Shown here one piece after another: positions 1 through 13,255 of a stretch of DNA of 64,000 nucleotides. A program made the position numbers and the translations under genes. The notes under the pieces are model-generated. The model saw nothing but the letters and a program-made list of their open reading frames with translations, made no database searches and was not told the origin of the DNA. How positions within the stretch are numbered: position 1 is the stretch's first letter; every line of letters starts with the position of its first letter. Origin of the DNA: Isoperla grammatica (taxonomy: Eukaryota > Arthropoda > Insecta > Plecoptera > Perlodidae); contig OX246739.1 of the NCBI GenBank assembly GCA_945910005.1, positions 12,188,292 to 12,252,291 on the forward strand, read 5' to 3'.

Positions 1-2692
1 GTTGTCTTGTCTGTGCAACAGCTTTTAAGTGTTCTGTGTTTATTCACTGTTCAGAGGAGATAATCTTCTTGTGTTCTCGGGGTCTCCAGCTGTCTGTTAC
101 AAGAAGAGGCTGCATGGTTGTCTTGTCTGTGCAACAGCTTTAAGTGTTCTGTGTTTATTCACACTTTCAGAGGAGATAATCTTCTTGTGTTCTCGGGACC
201 TTCAGCTGTCTGTTACAAGAAGAGGCTGCATGGTTGTCTTGTCTGTGCAACAGCTTTAAGTGCTCTGTGTTTATTCACACTTTCAGAGGAGATAATCTTC
301 TTGTGTTCTCGGGGTCTCCAACTGTCTGTTACAAGAAGAGGCTGCATGGTTGTCTTGTCTGTGCAACAGCTTTTAAGTGTTCTGTGTTTATTCACACTTT
401 CAGAGGAGATAATCTTCTTGTGTTCTCGGGATCTCCAGCTGTCTGTTACAAGAAGAGGCTGCATGGTTGTCTTGTCTGTGCAACAGCTTTTAAGTGTTCT
501 GTGTTTATTCACACTTTCAGAGGAGATAATCTTCTTGTGTTCTCGGAACCTCCACTTGTCCGTTACAAGAAGAGGCTGCATGGCTGTCTTGTCTGTGCAA
601 CAGCTTTTAAGTGTTCTGTGTTTATTCATACTTTCAGAGGAGATAATCTTCTTGTGTTCTCGGTGTCTCCAGCTGTCTGTTACAAGAAGAAGCTGCATGG
701 CTGTCTTGTCTGTGCAACAGCTTTTAAGTGTTCTGTGTCTATTCATACTTTCAGAGGAGATAATCTTCTTGTGTTCTCGGGGTCTCCAGCTGTCTGTTAC
801 AAGAAGAGGCTGCATGGTTGTCTTGTCTGTGCAACAGCTTTTAAGTGTTCTGTGTTTATTCATACTTTCAGAGGAGATAATCTTCTTGTGTTCTCGGGGT
901 CTCTAGCTGTCTGTTACAAGAACAGGCTGCATGGTTGTCTTGTCTGTGCAACAGCTTTAAGTGTTCTGTGTTTATTCACACTTTCAGAGGAGATAATCTT
1001 CTTGTGTTCTCGGTGTCTCCAGCTTTCTGTTACAAGAGGCTGCATGGTTGTCTTGTCTGTGCAACAGCTTTAAGTGTTCTGTGTTTATTCACACTTTCAG
1101 AGGAGATAATCTTCTTGTGTTCTCGGGGTCTCCAGCTGTCTGTTACAAGAAGAGGCTGCATGGTTGTCTTGTCTGTGCAACAGCTTTTAAGTGTTCTGTG
1201 TTTATTCACACTTTCAGAGGAGATAATCTTCTTGTGTTCTCGGGGTCTCCAACTGTCTGTTACAAGAAGAGGCTGCATGGTTGTCTTGTCTGTGCAACAG
1301 CTTTAAGTGTTCTGTGTTTATTCACACTTTCAGAGGAGATAATCTTCTTGTGTTCTCGGGGTCTCCAACTGTCTGTTACAAGAAGAGGCTGCATGGTTGT
1401 CTTGTCTGTGCAACAGCTTTAAGTGTTCTGTGTTTATTCACACTTTCAGAGGAGATAATCTTCTTGTGTTCTCGGGGTCTCCAGCTGTCTGTTACAAGAA
1501 GAGGCTGCATGGATGTCTTGTCTGTGCAACAGCTTTAAGTGTTCTGTGTTTATTCACACTTTCAGAGGAGATAATCTTCTTGTGTTCTCGGGGTCTCTAG
1601 CTGTCTGTTACAAGAAGAGGCTGCATGGTTGTCTTGTCTGTGCAACAGCTTTTAAGTGTTCTGTGTTTATTCACACTTTCAGAGGAGATAATCTTCTTGT
1701 GTTCTCGGGGTCTCCTGCTGTCTGTTACAAGAAGAAGCTGCATGGCTGTCTTGTCTGTGCAACAGCTTTTAAGTGTTCTGTGTTTATTCACTGTTCAGAG
1801 GAGATAATCTCCTTGTGTTCTCGGGATCACCAGCTGTCTGTTACAAGAAGAGGCTGCATGGTTGTCTTGTCTGTGCAACAGCTTTTAAGTGTTCTGTGTT
1901 TATTCACTGTTCAGAGGAGATAATCTTCTTGTGTTCTCGGGGTCTCCATCTGTCTGTTACAAGAAGAGGCTGCATGGTTGTCTTGTCTGTGCAACAGCTT
2001 TTAAGTGTTCTGTGTTTATTCACTGTTCAGAGGAGATAATCTTCTTGTGTTCTCGGGGTCTCCAGCTGTCTGTTACAAGAAGAGGCTGCATGGTTGTCTT
2101 GTCTGTGCAACAGCTTTAAGTGTTCTGTGTTTATTCACACTTTCAGAGGAGATAATCTTCTTGTGTTCTCGGGACCTTCAGCTGTCTGTTACAAGAAGAG
2201 GCTGCATGGTTGTCTTGTCTGTGCAACAGCTTTAAGTGTTCTGTGTTTATTCACTGTTCAGAGGAGATAATCTTCTTGTGTTCTCGGGATCTCCAGCTGT
2301 CTGTTACAAGAAGAGGTTGCATGGTTGTCTTGTCTGTGCAACAGCTTTAAGTGTTCTGTGTTTATTCACTGTTCAGAGGAGATAATCTTCTTGTGTTCTC
2401 GGGGTCTCCATCTGTCTGTTACAAGAAGAGGCTGCATGGTTGTCTTGTCTGTGCAACAGCTTTAAGTGTTCTGTGTTTATTCACTGTTCAAAGGAGATAA
2501 CCTTCTTGTGTTCTCGGTGTCTCCAACTGTCTGTTACAAGAAGAGGCTGCATGGGTGTCTTGTCTGTGCAGCAGCTTTTAAGTGTTCTGTGTTTATTCAC
2601 TGTTCAAAGGAGATAATCTTCTTGTGTTCTCGGGGTCTCCAGCTGTCTGTTACAAGAAGAGGTTGTGCAACAGCTTTTAAGTGTTCCGTGTT
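1..2692. repeat. Satellite array, ~116-117 bp monomer, ~23 copies
   Basis: About 23 head-to-tail monomers of 116-118 bp, each including GTTGTCTTGTCTGTGCAACA and ending near AGAAGAGGCTGCATG. Length differences come from AACAGCTTTTAAG versus AACAGCTTTAAG and from CACTGTTCAGAGG versus CACACTTTCAGAGG. The array continues past the left edge. At the right edge the last copy is collapsed (about 20 bp missing around 2662) and degenerates after GTGTTTGT. Because 117 bp is 39 codons and stops are rare in the monomer, long frames are open on both strands. They repeat the same peptide in shifting frames and show no start, intron or domain logic, so I read them as repeat artefacts. Confidence 0.97.
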
Positions 2693-3854
2693 TGTAGAAC
2701 GTTAGCGTTAATTTTAAATGTTCTCTGAACACAGCTTCTTTGAGATATATAACTCTTCAAGTATAGACCTACCATTATCAAATCAAATTATATAAACACC
2801 AATGTATGTGTTCATATATATCAGTATAAGTAAGTATTACAAGTATAAGTTTATTTCCTATACGTTTATACATAGAAAATACATGTAGTGGTATAGTATA
2901 CACATTTGTTTTGAACCTTAAGGAGGTTTTGATAAGAATCTACCTAGACAGAACAACCTTTTAAGTATAGGCCTAAGGTATTTGGAAGATACACGATGCA
3001 AGCAAGATACAGTGCGCATGTATGAAGTATACAATAATGATAGTAAAATTATTTTTATAATTAATATTAATTTTATTAATGCAACTGTCTATTTAAACAA
3101 TTTACACAGTAACGTGTAATACAAAATAATACATTATCGCCTTCTTATACAACGCAATACAAAAAACTTTCTTTATAACAGACTTTATGTTGTATCTAAT
3201 TCCCCTTACAACAATCTTTCCATCTCAGCCAGAGAGTTGTCAGTTGTAAGCTGCCGTTGTGCGGATCGTACTTGATCACTCAGTCTACATAGTTTCTTTT
3301 CGCAACTAGAACACCCATGCTTACTCATAGCTCTAAAACCAAACTAGCTCCTTCCATTGGAGCTTCCGTTTATAACATAATAAAGCCATTGAATAAGTTG
3401 TGATACGTCTTCATCAGCCCGACGTTATTTACAGTATTAAACTTGTAAAGAAAATGAACGATACCAGCAACAAACAGCGTTGCCAGAAGTTAAACTCGGT
3501 TTGCAGAAAAAAGGCAACAGGCAAGACAACTCGTTACAATGAATGCGCATGGTCATCATAAGAGTCGGCGAAGAAGTTCTCCCAGAAACTTCTTTATCGA
3601 CTCTGGGCATCATGTAGAATGATTAACAAAACAAACGAAATATTTCACTTTTTGTATATGAACAAAAAAACAATATTTTTAGCGTTTTTATCTTGGCACA
3701 GTTAACCTAATAATTGTATATAATACTTGGTCAGTAGTTTTACTAGCATATCGCAAAACCTTGTAAATAAAAATGTTTAATGATGTGTTCAATTATATCT
3801 GTGAATAACATCACGCTAAAAGTAACATATTTTAATATGAGAGCTGTTAGTGTT
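2693..3854. other. AT-rich DNA, no gene seen
   Basis: Unique-looking AT-rich sequence after the satellite. I see no domain-bearing frame, RNA gene or long repeat. A short heat-shock-element-like string (GAAACTTC beside an inverted AGAAGTTCT) lies near 3570-3595 but is too short to call. Confidence 0.6.
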
Positions 3855-3995
3855 AGTAGGACTCAATCCCAGTATTCACCTTGTAACTAGGAAAACCCTT
3901 GCAAATGTTCAGTCACGATTACCGGTAACCGGTATCGAACCAGAGAAATCTAGAAATAAAGTCTCTCGTCTTATCGCTGAGCCCCTCTATCGGTT
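3855..3995 (-). mobile_element. tRNA-derived SINE-like copy A
   Basis: Read on the minus strand, a Pol III A-box-like stretch (GGGGCTCAGCGATAAGACG, at 3967-3985) is followed by a B-box (GGTTCGATACC, at 3931-3941). After that comes a tail module with AATCGTGACTGAA and ATTGAGTCCTACTAAC. The A/B spacing fits a tRNA head and the tail is shared with the copy at 17655-17800. The ends and target duplications are not clear. It could instead be a decayed tRNA pseudogene, but the shared tail favours a SINE. Confidence 0.55.
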
Positions 3996-6771
3996 TACTT
4001 GAGAAAACAACGAAATGATCGTATACGTTTTAAATAGAATCAGATAGACTTTTACAACAGTGTTCGTAATTCATTGTCACCTAGACGTATTACACAGCTA
4101 GTACTTAAAGTCGATCGATGATAAGTGCACATGTAATATAAATCATTCAAATTGTATGTACTGCAAGTTGAGATTAAGCTTGTGAATATTGTAGAAAAAA
4201 ATATGCACCTACCGCTATTAGTTTGTTATTTATTGAGTGTTGAAATGCGTTGGAATTCCCTATGTTATATATTGTAACTGAACAAAAACCTACACTTTCA
4301 ATCGTATAACTTTGCGTAGCACCTTCAAAAAGTAATATATTGTAACAACTTTTCGCCTTAAATGTAGATAACTTCATGACTAACATGAATACGTTTGAAA
4401 AAGATGGTCAAACGCAATCCGTTTTCGAGATATTTGCGCTGGTGTGTCAATTTTACCTCAAATCTACTCAAATTAGAAACTTTAAATATACTTTATTAAT
4501 AAAAAAATATATATAATTTCAAGACGTTCAGTATTAAATGCTACTCACATGAAATAATTCTTGAAATTCATAATTTAGAATAAAAAAAAGTATTTTTTCA
4601 TGTCCATTTAATTTGAAAAGTTTAGTTGTTGTATTGAATGGGTAGTTCACTTCATCGATCGACTTTAATACATAATATGAGATATTGAGTCAACATTTAA
4701 ACCCCTCATATTTGAAAACGGTGGTCAGGACCAATTAAATACACTCTAACTCAGTTTATTTAATGCTATGCTTAATAATATGATGGTACAATTATATATT
4801 TCAGCACTTAATACAAAATGCTAAAACACAATTAGGTGTGGGGTTTATTCACTAGCTTCTCTTTGTAGTATTTTCTCGTGCAATTAGATTCTTAAACAAA
4901 CCGACTGGCTGGCTGCTTAAAGCAAGCCTTAAGCTCGTGCAGTCTAATTTGCTAACAGCTTTACGTGCAAACAATTATGCTTGACAAATAATGACCTAGT
5001 TAGGAAAATACGCTAGGCAACGTTCTGCTTTAAGGTTCTTCTCCAGAGGATTTCCCGTCTTCGTTTACTATGTGCTTGACAATACACATTGTAAGTGATG
5101 TATATGTATTGTCGTTTGATAGCAATTAGTGTCGTAAGCAGGCTAATGTTTAGAAACCACGATATGATATTATTATTAATACTATACTATATTAGTATAT
5201 AATATTATTATTGTTATACTATAATGTAACACAATTCTTTTTATTGTAGCTCTAATACGGTACAATAATGTATTTGAGTTATTCATGAACCATAGAGCTC
5301 TATACGTACGTTTGCGTGGTTTCTGTCAATTATCAAGGAACACATATGGTATAGAAACATTACAGCACACATTTTTTAATAGTGTGTTCAAGTACCTTTA
5401 TTCAGTTAGTACTGATCGGTTGCTACGAAGCTTAACTTAAAATTGTAAAACTCACGTATAAAATTGAGATAATCACATACTTCATTTTTGTATAAAACTA
5501 ATAGGGCAGTAATATAACGGTACCCAGCGTATAAGTGGGGCTAGAACGGCTCGAATTTTGTAGCTAGCCGTTTACGCTGTTAATAAATAATGTCGAGTTA
5601 TAGTTGTATATATGTTATAATAAATAATGTCAAGATGAATAATAATAATGATAGATGTACATAAGACGAATTTAATTTTTCTTAGCACCATTTATGTAAA
5701 AGAAGTGGAATTGTGTAAAAAGCTAACTTATCTTAAATATAAGTAAAAGGCTTTATTTTAGGAAACCCGGCACCGCCACCAAAACTGAAAATATTTTCAG
5801 TTTTCTTTTTTGCCTTTCTACACAAGAATGAAATTATGCTTTATTTCTTCCTGTAAACGGAAGCTTACTATTAAGTTGTGTGTGTGTGTTTAATTTTAAA
5901 ACATTAATCATTACCATCCGTTAATAAATAACTATTAAATATTTTCTATAATTGTAAGAATAATTACATTTTATGAAATTGTTTTAGAGGGTAAGCACAT
6001 ACCATGATTTTCGGTAGTTTGAATGTTGGCGTTTATCCACTGATTGTATTATTCTTGATCAAGAAAGTTCATTTTCAGCAAAACACAAACGGACATAGAA
6101 AACCAATTTAATCAAATTTAATTGCTTCAAATAACGTCTTTGATACGTTTCTTTAGCAAACAACTCCCTTAAACGTTCACACTTTGATGGTAAATCCCAT
6201 TTCATTTAACGAAACATAGGGTAGATCAATTATGCATTCAAAACGAGCGAACATCTAGCGGGTGAAGTTTATAAAGATGATGATATTTGCGCTTCCGTCT
6301 CATATTTTGGCAAAGATTCCAGTCGATTTGATGAGTGAGTGAGATACGAATATGAAAAACGCGACAAATTATCCATGCCCAATTAAGCTAGGTGACGAAC
6401 CTGGTACGCAGAAACCACATGGTTCACAAGGACAATGTCTAATCGACCACCGATACTAAGCCGGCTTAAGTATACAAGCGTTCCTTGTTTTTCTTATAAA
6501 CTTTGCTGGTTAACTATTTACCCCCGCCCTCTGTTCTGTAGGTTTAGGGCGGTCAAGTCCAGAAGGTGCGTTGGATAACACTACCATCAGGTATTGTACA
6601 GCTCCGCGCAATAAATATGCAACACGGTCACGTATATGTATGATTTCGTGTTTCACCTGACACCCATTAAGCGCAGAGTTGAGAACTCACTAACACATAT
6701 ATAGCGCTGCTAAGCAACCTCCTTATAGCGCCATTAATACAACAACAAAAACAACAAAATACAAATTAAAT
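3996..6771. other. AT-rich DNA with one perfect palindrome
   Basis: No coding frame I can support. It holds an AT-rich dyad around 5165-5215 and the perfect palindrome at 5781-5804. A GATGATGATATTT...CATATTTTGGCAA string near 6277-6315 resembles another at 26392-26430 and may be an old dispersed repeat. A degenerate tRNA-like stretch near 6400-6480 (minus strand) is too weak to call. Confidence 0.5.
5781..5804. repeat. Perfect 24-bp palindrome followed by a T tract
   Basis: The 12-bp arm AAAACTGAAAAT is followed directly by its exact reverse complement, then by CTTTTTT. As RNA it would be a stem next to a U run. The function is unknown; it may simply be a chance AT-rich palindrome or a transposon relic. 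Confidence 0.8.
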
Positions 6772-7030
6772 TCACATATAAACTCTATTCCTACATAGTA
6801 GTTTATTTTCTAGCCTCCAGAATGCATTTAGTCTTTTTTCATGGTCCGTAAATCCCATGGCGAGGGCTCGTCGAACTCCCAAGTACCGAACCTCCGTCAG
6901 GGGGTCGACGGACCATGGTATTTTTTTAGTGATCAATAAGGAATCATTGAAAATCTTGCGCACGACTGCTTCCTGCTTCCCTGCGACACTAGCGCGTACG
7001 GTGGTCAAATAGATGACATAGCTATAAGTC
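6772..7030 (-). CDS. Exon-like ORF, unrecognised protein, possible terminal exon
   Basis: Minus-strand frame of about 85 codons that opens directly after a plausible splice acceptor. The acceptor (TTAAAGATAG then GACTTATAGC, boundary at 7030/7031) has a T-rich tract upstream. The peptide runs from TYSYVIYLTTVRAS through IPWSVDPLTEVRYLGVRRAL and MGFTDHEKRLNAFW to a TGA at 6772-6774. It has balanced composition and higher GC than its surroundings, unlike the low-complexity chance frames nearby. One nucleotide precedes the first full codon, so the upstream exon would end in phase 2. I do not recognise the family, and no neighbouring exon was identified. It could also be a chance frame or a transposon remnant. 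Confidence 0.4.
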
Positions 7031-10000
7031 CTATCTTTAATATTTAAAAAAAACTACCTCAAGTTGTAGTAGTACAACTATATCGACTCCGCCTACAACT
7101 GTGTTTGGCCGACAGCTCATCGCAAAGGAAACAAGGTAATAAGATCGTAGAAGCTCAAGCTTAAGCGCAGAGCTTGGAGTCCGAAACACACGTAGAGATG
7201 ATGTCAATTAGCCTGGACTATCCATTAGTGGTTTTATTTAGTCCTACTTTAAAAGTGAAAATTTTCGAATACTTCAGTCAAACTGTACTTAGGAAATATT
7301 CATTCCACCACCCATTTTCATGAACGTAAAGATAGAAACAAAAATGTGTCGTGAAAAAGTAAAAGTGTGTTGAAAATGTAATATTTATTTAGTGTTGTGA
7401 AAACCTGCATTTTTGTTTCGGTCCGAAGGATTGAAAAACATTATTAAAAATCTATTAGTTTCTTGTGCCTTTGAAGATTTAACAATTTTCGTGGACAAAC
7501 TAAAACCACTCAAAATGAAATTGCTTTTTGTACTCTAGCTAGACATTCACTTAATATGTTACTCATATTAAAAGTCCACGTTTTCTAGTGTAGGCGCCCA
7601 AACCAATATTTCGTGGCATGTAGTAGCCCTACTTCACAAATACTACTACTCACAGTAAATATTCCGCTTAATAAACCAAGTCTGACAAGTCATGCCAATT
7701 CGTATTTTTTTTTCAATACTCAAGAGAAAAACGTCGCAAATATACTGGTTTCAAGTAAAATGTGTCAGGAACTATTATATTATAGACCAGTAGAACATTT
7801 AAGTTTATATTTGCACACAGCTATCATCATAAATGTAAACATAGGAATGCAGTGAAGGATGACATAAACTGATGTCTTAATTACCGAGTGAAGACACAAA
7901 ATGTAGGGTACTTTAACTTGCGAGGTAGTGCGTTTAAATACCGGTAAGACAAACCACGAAATATATACGCGTTTACTCAAAAATACACAAGAGACGCATT
8001 TTGCTTGTAGATTTCGATTGTTCTCGCCATTACTGTAACATGCAGAGTTACCGTTGCCAGCCTGAAGAGCATCAAGGGAGTAATATTCTATAGCCAACTG
8101 TGTTCGTGTTATCTGCTTTTGAAAAACCACCTTGTATTATTAAGCGTCAAGACAAATAATTCACACAGCAGTAAAACAACAATTTAGTTACAAATGTAAA
8201 AACATGATATATTATTTCAAACAAATTAAGTGAACCCTTGGGAAAGGGATTTTATTCCAGCTGGAAATTTATATATCAGACAACTTTTCGTATTCTCTTA
8301 CATAAATATTTTATTCTTAGACTTTCTTAGATCTCTTTGACGCTATTACCTTCCAATTTAGAAATTAAGAGTATAAATTTAGATCAAGACTGGTTAATAG
8401 CATAATTTGTTAATTAAGAGCTCCAACTGCGCAAATTCGTCCTGGGTCTATCCGGAACGTTCTTTTACTATGATGTATACTCACTATTCAGACAATAATA
8501 TTAAGAATATATTCGGATCAGAAGAAACCACAAGAACAAAGGAATATTATTAAGATAAGGATGGTTGCATGTTTTACTTTATACGGAATTAGAGTCCCTA
8601 CTATTGTAAATCACAACAAATTAAGTTACCAGTTAACTATCAACAAAAAAGAAATATTTGGATAATTTGTAGATATTTACCAAATAAGCTGGGATCAGAT
8701 TTATTTTCTAACATTAGCGGGCCAATATATGCCAAACATTCACAGTGACCTAAAGACTGTTTTTTGTTGATATAATCGTTCTCGTTTGTCTTGAAGGTCG
8801 TGATTTTGCTTAAAAATAGATTGAAATCCAGTTCTTCGGGTTGGCTATAAGCATTTACATTCTCTCCTACACACCATCTTCGAACAAGGACCAGATAGGG
8901 GTGGGGGGGTTACACCGAACAACTCCATTGGAAATCAAGCTCACGAATTTTCACCAACGGATCCACGATTGAGTTACGTTATATTAGGAAGATCACCGGC
9001 AAATCTAGGCGGAAGTTTAATGGGAAATGAGGTTTCAACTATACGTGATCCAATTGCCGTAAATTACGACGCAGGTAATTGCTGCCGTGCTTGACATTTG
9101 CCACCGCGATCAAATCCACTTCACCAAACACAAATTGTTATTTTATTTCCAATCGATCATTCCAATCCAATCGATCCAATCCATCATCAAGTGGATATAA
9201 TTAGGTCTGAATTGTAATTTTTAATTAACCATTCCTCCCCCCTAACCCCTCTTCCCCCCCAAAAAAATCACTTAACCTCAATTTTAATTATAACATTATT
9301 TGCTACGGCATAGTTAAACAAACTCAATTACTGTATTAAAATACATCATACACTTTGTGGAAAATAAAATTTATTGGCCACAAATAACAGTATTACACTT
9401 TGGAGCTTTTTTTACAGCATTTTTTTGCTGTGAAATAACACAAGATTGTATTACTTTGTTCCGTTAGCAAGAGTCACTTATCGAATGTCACCACCTGACT
9501 CGAATATTATAAGTTCTCGATTCATCAAAAGAAAATAATTATTATAATACAATTACACTTGTCATCTTTGTATACAAAGTATTCGCACCCTTGTATTAGC
9601 CAGTTGCTTTGCATATCTCCATACAAAGCACATTATATGCTAAATAAAACAATAGTTATTTAATCAAAGCACTGTTTATAGCACTAATACCCAAGCTCTG
9701 GAATTTTGTAGTTTAACTTTGCATTCACAACTAAATTAAATAATTCCTTTCAGACAAAAATAGAGGAACAAAGAAGGTATTTTATAAATGTCGTCCTTTC
9801 AAATGAGCTTTTTCGCAATCAAACTTCCTCTCTCACATTTTCTTAGAAAGCTGTAATTCGTTGGACGTCTTACCAATTTCTACACGAATAAATGAATAAT
9901 TAATTAAAACAACTTTTTCGTAACTTGTCCACAAAACAAAGAAACAAGTATTTTCACCGTTATTGTTAAACTATTTCCCACAGTAAATGAAAACTAGAGA

Positions 10001-12467
10001 ACATGGTTTATGTTAAAAATGTTCTTTTAGTATAAGAAAGTAAATTAATTACTTACCTTCGCCTGTAGAATTCAAGACGAGACAAGCAGTGATATTAACA
10101 GAGGGTAGGGTTCGTTTTTCTTGATAAAAGAAAATAATTTAAATACAAAATATAATCAAGGTAGAGTAAAATAATACAACGACTATTTTTTTGTCCTATT
10201 ACTGCAAATCCTTATCATTCATATTGATTAACACTGTGTGCATTTTATACGCAGTCAAAAAATATATCAAAAAAAATTGTTCATATTTTAAAATAAATAA
10301 ATAAATATTTGATTGCGGTCTGTTCATTCATAAATAAGTCATTTTGCCAGTTTCTGCCCACAAAACACTCCCTTAATTTCATAGCTTAAAATGTTAGTGG
10401 CGAAATGGTTTTGATTCTAGTTGTGTAGCCACTTCTCCAAACATAATGGCAATGTCATAAAATTACCAACAACTCATTTAATATACCTGTTATATTTCTG
10501 TGTAACTAGCATCATTATGTATTGTATATACAAACATTTCTATACATCTCTTTGAAGTAAGATTCTTATATTTATTATTTATGTAATGCAGTACAAACTT
10601 AAATACACATTACAAATTATCCTAGCCTTGCATAAACGTTATGACCGATAAAATATGGAATGAAATACTAAATTGTTAATATGAAAAACGTTTTGCATAG
10701 AAAATAATTAAATAATCATTTCATCTCTACTCTCTGGATATATAATCAATGTTTTACCTGCAAAACAAACATGACATGGCGACCGTGTTTGAACTACTCA
10801 ATGACGTTGACTTTATATTATGCACATCACCTGATAGTTCGTATATTTAATAATTTATTTCACAATCTATGGAGGAAACATCAATGCTCCACAGCTGCAA
10901 AGAGGCGCCGTGTTTTGCATGGCTGATAGCCCCAACCCCCCCCCCCCCCACGACCCCCCCCCCCTTATGGGTGCCACGCCGCCACTCGCAAGAAGACGTG
11001 ACTTGTTTTCCATCCACCTTCACGCCGGCGTCTCATCACCCATTGCATTAAGAATTATTTGCATAACATAAATGGAAATTCATCTTTAGGGCTTTTCTTG
11101 GATTTTTTTATTCAAAAGATTTTCGCGTTTCTAATTTTGTTATATCAATTTTAATTAGTCATTCGGTGAATTATGGAGGAACCTTATTTGGTTTATCCAT
11201 TTCGAATGATGCCACCATCTTGTTTGTTTTTAATTATATTTTGTTTGCGTTTTTTTTTTTTTTATATATAATTCTTTCCGTGATATTAACTCCGGTTACA
11301 CAAATTGAGTTGAATTGGTTTCTTGGTTAGAACGTTAAAGCTTGTATTTCTCACTGTAGTGGACCTGCTTTTAAGAGTTGTACAGAAGAGTTGACACATT
11401 CAAGACTAGCGAGCACAATCAAAACCAAAACTAAAAAAAAAGCTATTTAATGTGTATTTTAGGATTCCTTCCCGGATTCGTTTCCCATCTAAGAAACCCC
11501 AAGAAAATGCCGCATATACAGAAAAGCGTTGTTTTGTCCCACACATGTTGCAAGTTAATTACCCCTAGACTGTACTATCAGAAGTGAACATTAGTGAGCA
11601 CATTACAGGGCGATCTATGTTCTCTCTCCCCTACGTTTTTGTTATTCTCTGAATTACCAACGCTCCATCAAATCCTCCCCTTTCTGCTTATTTTGCCGTT
11701 TTCACTCCTGCTGCTACCTTCTTGTTCTCCCCTTCATTACTTATTGAGCCGTGGATAATTGACATATTATCCTTCATTAAAATTCCTGTTGTCGTAATAT
11801 TGTTATAAAGTGAGATTATTGTTTACTTGAGAGTCACTGCTTCACAGTTCAGTTCTTTCAGAAATTATATTTAACGATTTGTATTCATTTCATAGTGAAC
11901 CAATTCATGTTTTTAACGGGATTGTGTCGTGACCCAAGATGGAAGTGGTGAGAATAATTGCAATTTACGTCGAGTAAAACAACATAAAGATTATTTTAAA
12001 GACGAATTGCAAGATTTTTCCACCGTTTTGACAGTTTTCTTAGTCAGACACTAGCATGACTAATCAATCCTATGATAGTAACATAATCAGAGAAAATACC
12101 TGAGACTATCATGGTAAATAGTGACTAATAATGTACTATGGAACATTTCAACAAAACATTTTTCATACAAAATTGATTAATGGTTTTACTTAACCTCTTC
12201 ACAAAAAATATTACCGATATCCTTAACAATAATTATATTTTTAGCAATATTTTCGACATAAAAAAATTGTTATTATTTGCTAATCACTTTCAGAGTAATG
12301 TTGACTATCTGGACTAGACGATTAGTAACATCGCATGAGAGCAGTATAGTGATGATAGTCTAATGATCTACTGCAGAACCAAACGGTAAAATAACAATTC
12401 TAACTAACTATATTATGTTCTAGTGTTTAATAGCATTGCAAGGAATATCCCAGGGCTGTTATTACAA
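7031..12467. other. Long AT-rich stretch, no gene seen
   Basis: More than 5 kb without a supported gene. Short frames here have no recognisable domain. It contains C homopolymers at about 10936-10949 and 10954-10964, a short G-rich run near 8898, and small CCAATCGAT repeats near 9150-9180. Confidence 0.55.
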
Positions 12468-12605
12468 GTGAGTGCCAACATTCACCCTTATTACCGAGGG
12501 AAACTTTAGGGAAAATCCTCATCAGGATTGGTTGTGGCCAGAATCGAACTGGTTACCTCCCACATTAGAGTATCGGGTGTTGCCGCTAAGCCACCTCCTA
12601 AACCG
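12468..12605 (-). mobile_element. tRNA-derived SINE-like copy B
   Basis: On the minus strand a clear tRNA-like head is present: A-box GAGGTGGCTTAGCGGCAACA (within 12576-12600) and B-box AGTTCGATTC (12541-12550). The tail begins AATCCTGATGAGG and continues through GGTAATAAGGGTGAATG. The A box, B box and tail order is that of a tRNA-derived SINE. The tail resembles those of copies at 3855-3995 and 17655-17800 but is more diverged. Confidence 0.6.
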
Positions 12606-12706
12606 TGTTAGGACTAAGCTTTTCAGAGCCGGCTTAAGGCTACTCCAGTGTCCCAACGTTCACCTGCAGAGCAAACAATTACCTACGTTGTATGTCAACT
12701 GATTGC

Positions 12707-12724
12707 GGGGGGGGGGGGGGGGGG
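12707..12724 (+). repeat. G homopolymer, about 18 bp
   Basis: An uninterrupted G run directly after ATTGC and before CGACGAG, in AT-rich surroundings. The exact length may be unreliable in an assembly. Confidence 0.9.
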
Positions 12725-13072
12725 CGACGAGAAACTTGCAGGACTCAAGTTAGAAAGAAGCCACATTGTAAGAGAAAGACGTTTGTGAGAGGAAAACTTA
12801 CAAGAAATAGTCGTCAAAAATAATAAACGACGACAATACTAAATGGTTTTCACTTGTTACGTGAAGCAGTCACCATCTAGTGTTTCGATATACTAGTGTT
12901 GATGAAGGCTTCCACATAAAAATACAAACTAATATTCACTTCCCATACATCGAACAAGTTTCTTTATATAATGTCTTCAGTAATATGGTACAAAATTAAT
13001 GTAACTTCCATAGACTTAATGTGTCTATATTTTGCTGAGCGGTGTGTTTATGTTTCACCTTTGTATGTGTTA

Positions 13073-13255
13073 AGGCTGGTCCACACAGATTTTTAAGACA
13101 TACGATTTAAGGTTAAACGCGTAGTCGTAAAGTTGGATCATAGGAAACACGTACTGGCGTACACACAAAGTTTTAGTTTTAATTAAGACGTTGTTTTTAA
13201 AACAACGTCTTAAAACCTTATGCATTATGTCTTCAAAATCTGTGTGGACCAGCCT
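13073..13255. mobile_element. PIF/Harbinger-type MITE (183 bp) with TTA target duplication
   Basis: Terminal inverted repeats of about 30 bp begin AGGCTGGTCCACACAGA on the left and end with its reverse complement on the right, with one visible mismatch (position 13094 region, T versus G). Both ends are flanked by TTA (13070-13072 and 13256-13258), the target duplication typical of PIF/Harbinger elements. There is no transposase; the interior instead holds a near-centre perfect hairpin (13182-13213). It is therefore a non-autonomous miniature element that would need a transposase from elsewhere. Superfamily assignment rests on the TSD and TIR style only. Confidence 0.82.
13182..13213. repeat. 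Hairpin inside the MITE
   Basis: Arms TAAGACGTTGTTTT and AAAACAACGTCTTA are separated by a single T, a perfect inverted repeat inside the element. Confidence 0.85.

Noticed and set aside
29..2705. Many overlapping open frames of 60-280 codons on both strands in the left satellite
   Set aside because: All repeat the same peptides in register with the 116-117-bp monomer and shift frame with monomer length. No start, intron or domain evidence.
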